Source: GWB1-54-5 sp035290085 (GTDB taxonomy: Bacteria > Patescibacteriota > Gracilibacteria > Peribacterales > Peribacteraceae). From it: a stretch of 23,921 nt of DNA. Below the pieces are notes generated by a model. It was not told the DNA's origin. It made no database searches and saw nothing but the letters and a program-made list of their open reading frames with translations. Within the stretch, counting starts at the first letter, position 1. Each line of letters opens with the position of its first letter. The stretch lies in assembly GCA_035290085.1 (NCBI GenBank), contig DATDVK010000042.1, forward strand, positions 1 to 23,921. Reading direction: 5' to 3'. This document shows, in pieces, positions 20,689 to 23,921 of the stretch. The position numbers and the translations under genes were made by a program.

Positions 20689-20716
20689 AATCGGGGGAGC
20701 AAATACTCCCCCGATT
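20689..20716 (+). terminator. intrinsic terminator of the DsbA-like gene
   Basis: An 11-bp perfect stem AATCGGGGGAG (20689-20699)/CTCCCCCGATT (20706-20716) encloses a 6-nt loop CAAATA. A short T-rich run follows (TTCTATAT). Confidence 0.85.
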
Positions 20717-20749
20717 TCTATATACTTGAATTCCGCGGGGAATTACTTC

Positions 20750-20776
20750 TTGTGCTGCCTGTTTTCCGGGTATACT
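20750..20776 (+). promoter_or_regulatory. possible promoter of the two-domain lipoprotein gene
   Basis: TATACT (20771-20776) is preceded by TTGTGC (20750-20755) at a short 15-bp spacing. The ATG lies 26 nt beyond the -10 box. Confidence 0.4.
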
Positions 20777-20802
20777 TCGTACCCAATTCCCGCGTGAAAT
20801 AC

Positions 20803-21750
20803 ATGAAGCGTTTCCTCGTCATTGTCGTTTTCCCAGCATTGCTGTTCGCAGGATGCAGGGAACAAACAACGCCATCGGATGCAAGTGAGTCAGAAAGTTC
20901 GTCGGGAACGCAGTTTTCTTCCGAGAGCGAGCGCATTATCCGGGAGACAAATAATGTTTCTTACTCCGGTACTGTCAGGCCTCTGGGTATCAGCATTTAC
21001 ATGGAAGGAACACATAAACTCTCACTCCCCGATGGAAGATTTATTCTTCTGGAGAGCAAGACTGCCGATCTCAATGGGTATGTCGATGAGAGTGTGGTCG
21101 TTGTCGGTGCCATTCGGCCTACTGTGGAGAGCGATGCAATGATTATGCGTGTTGATTCGATTTCCCTCCAGGGAACCGAAAGCGAAAGTTCGGAGGAAGA
21201 GGTGGGAATAGCGAGTTCAACTGCAAAATCAGATTCGACTCCTCCGAAGGAAGCAGGAGTGAGTTCCAGCAAGGAAAAAACACCTTCTTCTTCGGATGCG
21301 AATCAGTTGAGCTCCTCTACAAGTACTTCCGCAAAGGCGTCGGCGCGGTCACCTTCGCCAGCGTTCCTCGAGCGCCAGAAAGAAATGGCAAAGGAGGAAT
21401 TCTCCGCCGAGAACTGGACGCAGGAGTACTGCTCTTCCCATATTGGGTTCTGTGTTCCTGTTCACCGTAACTGGTGGTTCACATCTTTTGGTGCCACATC
21501 AACACACTACTGGCACCTTGAAATGAATTCAGCACCCTTTGACCTCTTACATGAGGGGCCACTCGAGGTAAATCTTGACGGAGAGAGCCTTGAAGCTCTC
21601 GGTGTTGCGGATGGCACGATCCGTGAAGAGGGTGAGACGGTCATCGGATTTAGGAGCTGGACGAATGGAAGGCACTTTGAGATACGAGCAAACATCACCC
21701 TCAAGTCGGCAGTGGAGCACATCACACAGAACCTTCACCCTGCAGGGTAG
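20803..21750 (+). CDS. hypothetical two-domain lipoprotein
   Basis: This 315-residue exported protein begins with a lipoprotein signal ending in LFAGC (lipidated Cys at residue 18). A first domain (about 40-125) has alternating short strands (SYSGTVRPLG, GRFILLES, VDESVVVVGAIRP, MRVDSISL), reminiscent of an OB-fold. A Ser/Thr/Lys-rich linker (about 128-195) follows. The C-terminal domain (about 205-315) contains a YCSSHIGFC Cys pair and several Trp residues, and I do not recognise it. The Cys pair may be oxidised by the adjacent DsbA-like protein. I chose the ATG at 20803 because it starts the signal peptide; the earlier in-frame start at 20752 would cover the promoter. Function is unknown; the outer-face location is the secure part of the call. 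Confidence 0.72.
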   Translation: MKRFLVIVVFPALLFAGCREQTTPSDASESESSSGTQFSSESERIIRETNNVSYSGTVRPLGISIYMEGTHKLSLPDGRFILLESKTADLNGYVDESVVVVGAIRPTVESDAMIMRVDSISLQGTESESSEEEVGIASSTAKSDSTPPKEAGVSSSKEKTPSSSDANQLSSSTSTSAKASARSPSPAFLERQKEMAKEEFSAENWTQEYCSSHIGFCVPVHRNWWFTSFGATSTHYWHLEMNSAPFDLLHEGPLEVNLDGESLEALGVADGTIREEGETVIGFRSWTNGRHFEIRANITLKSAVEHITQNLHPAG

Positions 21751-21776
21751 AGTGAGAGCAATCACTCTGATACAAT
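21749..21776 (+). promoter_or_regulatory. hairpin over the upstream stop and -10 box of the next gene
   Basis: AGAGTGA (21749-21755) and TCACTCT (21762-21768) form a 7-bp stem with loop GAGCAA, overlapping the upstream stop codon. TACAAT (21771-21776) follows immediately and lies 6 nt before the ATG at 21783. The stem could be an operator or a weak terminator. Confidence 0.4.
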
Positions 21777-21782
21777 TCGCCT

Positions 21783-22406
21783 ATGCTGTTCTTCTACTCA
21801 GCCAACAATCAGGATGGCCAACCCGTGAGAGGAACGATCGATGCAGTGAATACGGATGCAGCAAGGCAGGCACTGAAGGAAATGGATCTCTTACCTGAAG
21901 AGTTGCATGAGGCAACCCTCCAGGAAAAAAGAGCAGTGCAGGAGGGAGTGACGGATTTCCTGCAATCGCCTCTCACTCCTAATCTCGTCCTGGAAGGCGG
22001 AGCGGAAATGAAGCAGGCTCCACTTCCTCCTGCCCCTCCACCAGAAGAGGAGAAAACCAGAGAGCAAGCAGAAGGGAAGAAGCTCCTCTCACCGAAGAAA
22101 AGTAAGAAAACATACTTCCCTTTCACAGATACGCTCCGCCTCTACGCAGGATGGCTGCTTGCATGGTACTGCGCGGTCTACATGCTTGGGGGGTACCAAT
22201 ACACAAGAAACCTCCCCTTCCGGATACCGTACGTAGAAGCTCTTCTGCCCCCGTTCTCACCCATTGTCCTCTCGTTCACTCTGGCAGCGTTTCTCTTCCT
22301 CCTCTGCACGAGTCTGCAGAAGGCTCTCGGAGGCGGGAAGTTTACTGGAGCAACGCTCGGTGGACTCGGCATCGTGGCATTCGCGCTCTACAGGTTGAAT
22401 GTATAA
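21783..22406 (+). CDS. hypothetical membrane protein with GspF/PilC-N-like start
   Basis: This 207-residue protein begins with a short segment (residues 1-45) resembling the opening of type II secretion/type IV pilus platform proteins (GspF/PilC): FFYSANNQDGQPVRGTIDA, then a helix AARQALKEMDLLPEEL. The usual helical F domain does not follow. Instead there is a Pro/Glu/Lys-rich linker (about 75-110) and three membrane segments (about 120-140, 155-178 and 185-203). It may be a membrane protein that borrowed the small N-terminal motif for protein contact, or the likeness may be chance. A TACAAT box 6 nt upstream suggests leaderless translation. It converges on the proline-rich protein gene 26 bp away. 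Function unknown. Confidence 0.6.
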   Translation: MLFFYSANNQDGQPVRGTIDAVNTDAARQALKEMDLLPEELHEATLQEKRAVQEGVTDFLQSPLTPNLVLEGGAEMKQAPLPPAPPPEEEKTREQAEGKKLLSPKKSKKTYFPFTDTLRLYAGWLLAWYCAVYMLGGYQYTRNLPFRIPYVEALLPPFSPIVLSFTLAAFLFLLCTSLQKALGGGKFTGATLGGLGIVAFALYRLNV

Positions 22407-22432
22407 ATTCTGGACCGAAGAGAAACAAATGC

Positions 22433-23128
22433 TCAGAGGCCCAATTGTTTGCGGATTTCCTCTGCCTGCTGCTGCTCACTCGCCTGTGCATTCTGCTGTA
22501 CAGAGATGCTCTGCAAATCCTTCCAGTCTTCTGAGTGCTTCTGTTCTAGTTTCATGAGTTGCAGCAAATGTTTGGGAGAAAGCTCTGAGAACTTCTTTTT
22601 TTCCTCTTCAAGAATCTTCTGGAGTTCGTCTATCTGGAACTGGCTGAGCTTGGGAATGGCCTGAATAATGCGCCATTTCTCGTCACGTGTAAGAGAAATG
22701 CTCCCACGGAGAAGTGTGAGGAATCTTTGCTCGTCAAACCGTGTCTCGGGGTGTGTGGGCACAACAATGTTGTTGTTGGTGAGCAGTAAGGAGATGCTTG
22801 AAAACCGGTAGTTTCCCACCTCACCGAGCACCCGGATGTCCTCATCGTCGTAGCCCATTTCCTTTGTGGCTGCCACGCCGGGCGGGGGCGGCGGAGGCCC
22901 TTGATCCTGTGGAGGCTGTGCGCCAACCGGCTGGCCACCCGCTGCTCCCGGTTGAACTCCTGCAGCAGCTTGTGGGGGAGGCGGAGGGGGCGAAGAGAAA
23001 ACCTGTGTAGGATCCAAACCGCCAACAGGTATTTGATCCCCAGGACGGACCGGCTTCTGAGCACCCTGTGGGGATGGAGGAGGTGGAGGTGGTGTGCCAC
23101 CAACCGGTGGCTGTTGACCGTTCGTCAT
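22433..23128 (-). CDS. proline-rich hypothetical protein with helical C-terminal domain
   Basis: This 231-residue protein is low in complexity for its first 90 residues, with several runs of 5-6 prolines mixed with Gly, Gln and Ala. After a short acidic stretch near residue 95 comes a mixed region (NYRFSSISLLLTNNNIVVPTH). A helical end (about 140-231) follows, starting RFLTLLRGSISLTRDEKW and containing LSQFQIDELQKILEEEKKKF. It has no signal or membrane segment, so it is probably cytoplasmic, and the tail may form a coiled coil. I prefer the ATG at 23128 over the TTG at 23134. I do not recognise the family, although similar 'LT..EK..II..IP.LS..Q...L' tails seem familiar from other Patescibacteria proteins (recall, not checked). 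Confidence 0.65.
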   Translation of the reverse strand: MTNGQQPPVGGTPPPPPPSPQGAQKPVRPGDQIPVGGLDPTQVFSSPPPPPPQAAAGVQPGAAGGQPVGAQPPQDQGPPPPPPGVAATKEMGYDDEDIRVLGEVGNYRFSSISLLLTNNNIVVPTHPETRFDEQRFLTLLRGSISLTRDEKWRIIQAIPKLSQFQIDELQKILEEEKKKFSELSPKHLLQLMKLEQKHSEDWKDLQSISVQQNAQASEQQQAEEIRKQLGL

Positions 23129-23153
23129 ACTCAAAGGTGGAAATTTCTCCGCT

Positions 23154-23159
23154 ATTCTA
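23154..23159 (-). promoter_or_regulatory. possible -10 box of the proline-rich protein gene
   Basis: On the minus strand TAGAAT (23159-23154) lies 25 nt before the ATG at 23128. A weak TTTATT lies 16 bp further upstream. Confidence 0.3.
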
Positions 23160-23191
23160 TCAGTTCACCGCTTGAAATAAAGCTAAAAACA

Positions 23192-23921
23192 TTACGAAGT
23201 GACAAGCAAGTTTTCAGCGAGTGTTCGCAGTTCCTCGGAACTTGTTCCATCGTGAAAGCGAATATGGAGACCGGAGTGCAATTCTTCGGGACTGCCAAGC
23301 AGCTTATACGCAGAATTCTCTGTGGTGAACGTTGAGGATTCCCCCTCTCTCCATTTGCGTACCACATCGATGTTCCTCCCATTGGGATATACGAGAATCG
23401 CTCCATCTGTCCCTTCCGTGAGTGAATGGGCAACTTCCCCTTGTTTTGATTGCTTTACAGTTCCATTCGAAACACTCACGGTGGCACCTCTTTCTCCGCT
23501 CACTGCAACCTGTTGCAATTTTCTTCTGACGGCTGCGTCATCCTCGAATATCATGTTTCCGTAGATGTCGACGAACTTCAGGCGTAACCCCTCCACACCG
23601 TTGCCGAAATACGTGGTGCTGAGAACATCATCTGCTTCCCCATCAGCCAAAGGCTTTGTTGGGTACCTGTGATTGCGACGAAGATATCTATGAGCATTCC
23701 GGGAACGGAACTGGTCGAAATCTGAGAACAGGGGGTTTCTCTCATTCGGTATCTCCATGATGCGGTGCACATGCTCACGTATGCCAGCAAGCATGTCTCC
23801 CGGGAATGTCGTCACAATACGAAGGCCGCTATCCGTCTCCACCTCATAGAACGGAGGCCCATTCCGGTATCGCTTGTCCCTCGGAGCGAAGTTGATGAAG
23901 AGACCGTTCCATACCCCATGG
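23192..23921 (-). CDS. hypothetical protein, 5' end outside the window
   Basis: The minus-strand frame is open from the right window edge to the stop at 23192-23194. The first visible residues (HGVWNGLFINFAPRDKRYRN) continue without a break into the rest, so the true start lies beyond the window; the GTG at 23842 is probably internal. About 242 residues are visible. The first part has a region rich in Arg, Asn and His (about 65-90) and the rest mixed strands and helices (VDIYGNMIFEDDAAVRRKL). No signal, membrane span or known motif can be seen in the visible portion. It is on the same strand as the proline-rich protein gene and 63 bp upstream of it, so they may share a transcript. I do not recognise it. 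Confidence 0.55.
   Translation of the reverse strand, partial: HGVWNGLFINFAPRDKRYRNGPPFYEVETDSGLRIVTTFPGDMLAGIREHVHRIMEIPNERNPLFSDFDQFRSRNAHRYLRRNHRYPTKPLADGEADDVLSTTYFGNGVEGLRLKFVDIYGNMIFEDDAAVRRKLQQVAVSGERGATVSVSNGTVKQSKQGEVAHSLTEGTDGAILVYPNGRNIDVVRKWREGESSTFTTENSAYKLLGSPEELHSGLHIRFHDGTSSEELRTLAENLLVTS

Noticed and set aside
1..23921. Recoded TGA (UGA = Gly) as in Gracilibacteria/Absconditabacteria
   Set aside because: TGA ends several genes at the expected place (the 124-residue gene, the MgtC-like gene, YceI, GIY-YIG), and no conserved Gly position is encoded by TGA.
1..23921. CRISPR array or phage region
   Set aside because: No regularly spaced direct repeats and no phage structural, integrase or cas genes are visible.

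Overview
The window looks like a piece of a small, compact bacterial chromosome, most likely a member of the Candidate Phyla Radiation (Patescibacteria), possibly near Peribacteria/Peregrinibacteria. This assignment is inference. It rests on roughly half G+C, dense packing with no gene-free gap over 300 bases, many short envelope-anchored proteins (VanW, YceI, a DsbA-like protein, lipoproteins), a tRNA-linked GIY-YIG nuclease gene, a 20-bp perfect palindrome of a kind I recall as common in such genomes, and few convincing Shine-Dalgarno sites. TGA ends several genes, so the standard code is used rather than the UGA=Gly code of some relatives.

Layout. 1-3248 (+): secG, a large membrane-anchored family 5 solute-binding protein, ribosomal protein bL9 and a rare tRNA-Ile(UAU). 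3249-4677: a tRNA-T-arm-like remnant carrying a palindromic insert, then two overlapping unknown genes on the minus strand under a consensus promoter. 4772-5607 (+): a translationally coupled pair of small membrane proteins, the second PH-like. 5619-9185 (-): an MgtC-like protein, a TMTC-like multi-span protein with TPRs, and the CCA-adding enzyme. 9206-11161 (+): an endonuclease IV-like protein and glyceraldehyde-3-phosphate dehydrogenase, closed by a strong bidirectional terminator. 11227-13395 (-): dnaK under a CIRCE operator, and a 43-residue basic protein. 13494-14825 (+): obg. 14838-16267 (-): a geranylgeranyl-reductase-like flavoprotein, then the GIY-YIG gene squeezed between tRNA-Phe and an interrupted copy of that tRNA's 3' end. 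16495 to the end: tRNA-Ala, a YceI lipoprotein, an M20 peptidase, VanW, a DsbA-like protein, a two-domain lipoprotein, a GspF-N-like membrane protein, a proline-rich protein and a gene cut by the window edge.

The most striking system is at 15883-16267. The last 36 nt of tRNA-Phe are repeated without mismatch on the far side of an 80-codon GIY-YIG nuclease gene. The far copy is split inside the T-loop by the 20-bp perfect palindrome. A weaker version of the same picture, with a different palindromic insert at nearly the same T-loop point, follows tRNA-Ile. This suggests a minimal tRNA-targeting nuclease element coupled to palindrome insertion.

A second window-wide pattern is regulatory. Sigma70-like -10 boxes of the form TACACT or TATACT recur, and several lie only 6-9 nt before the start codon, implying leaderless mRNAs. 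Export and envelope genes (secG, solute-binding protein, DsbA, VanW, YceI, lipoproteins) together suggest a cell that invests its small genome in the cell surface and uptake. dnaK, bL9, obg and cca are housekeeping functions of protein synthesis and quality control.
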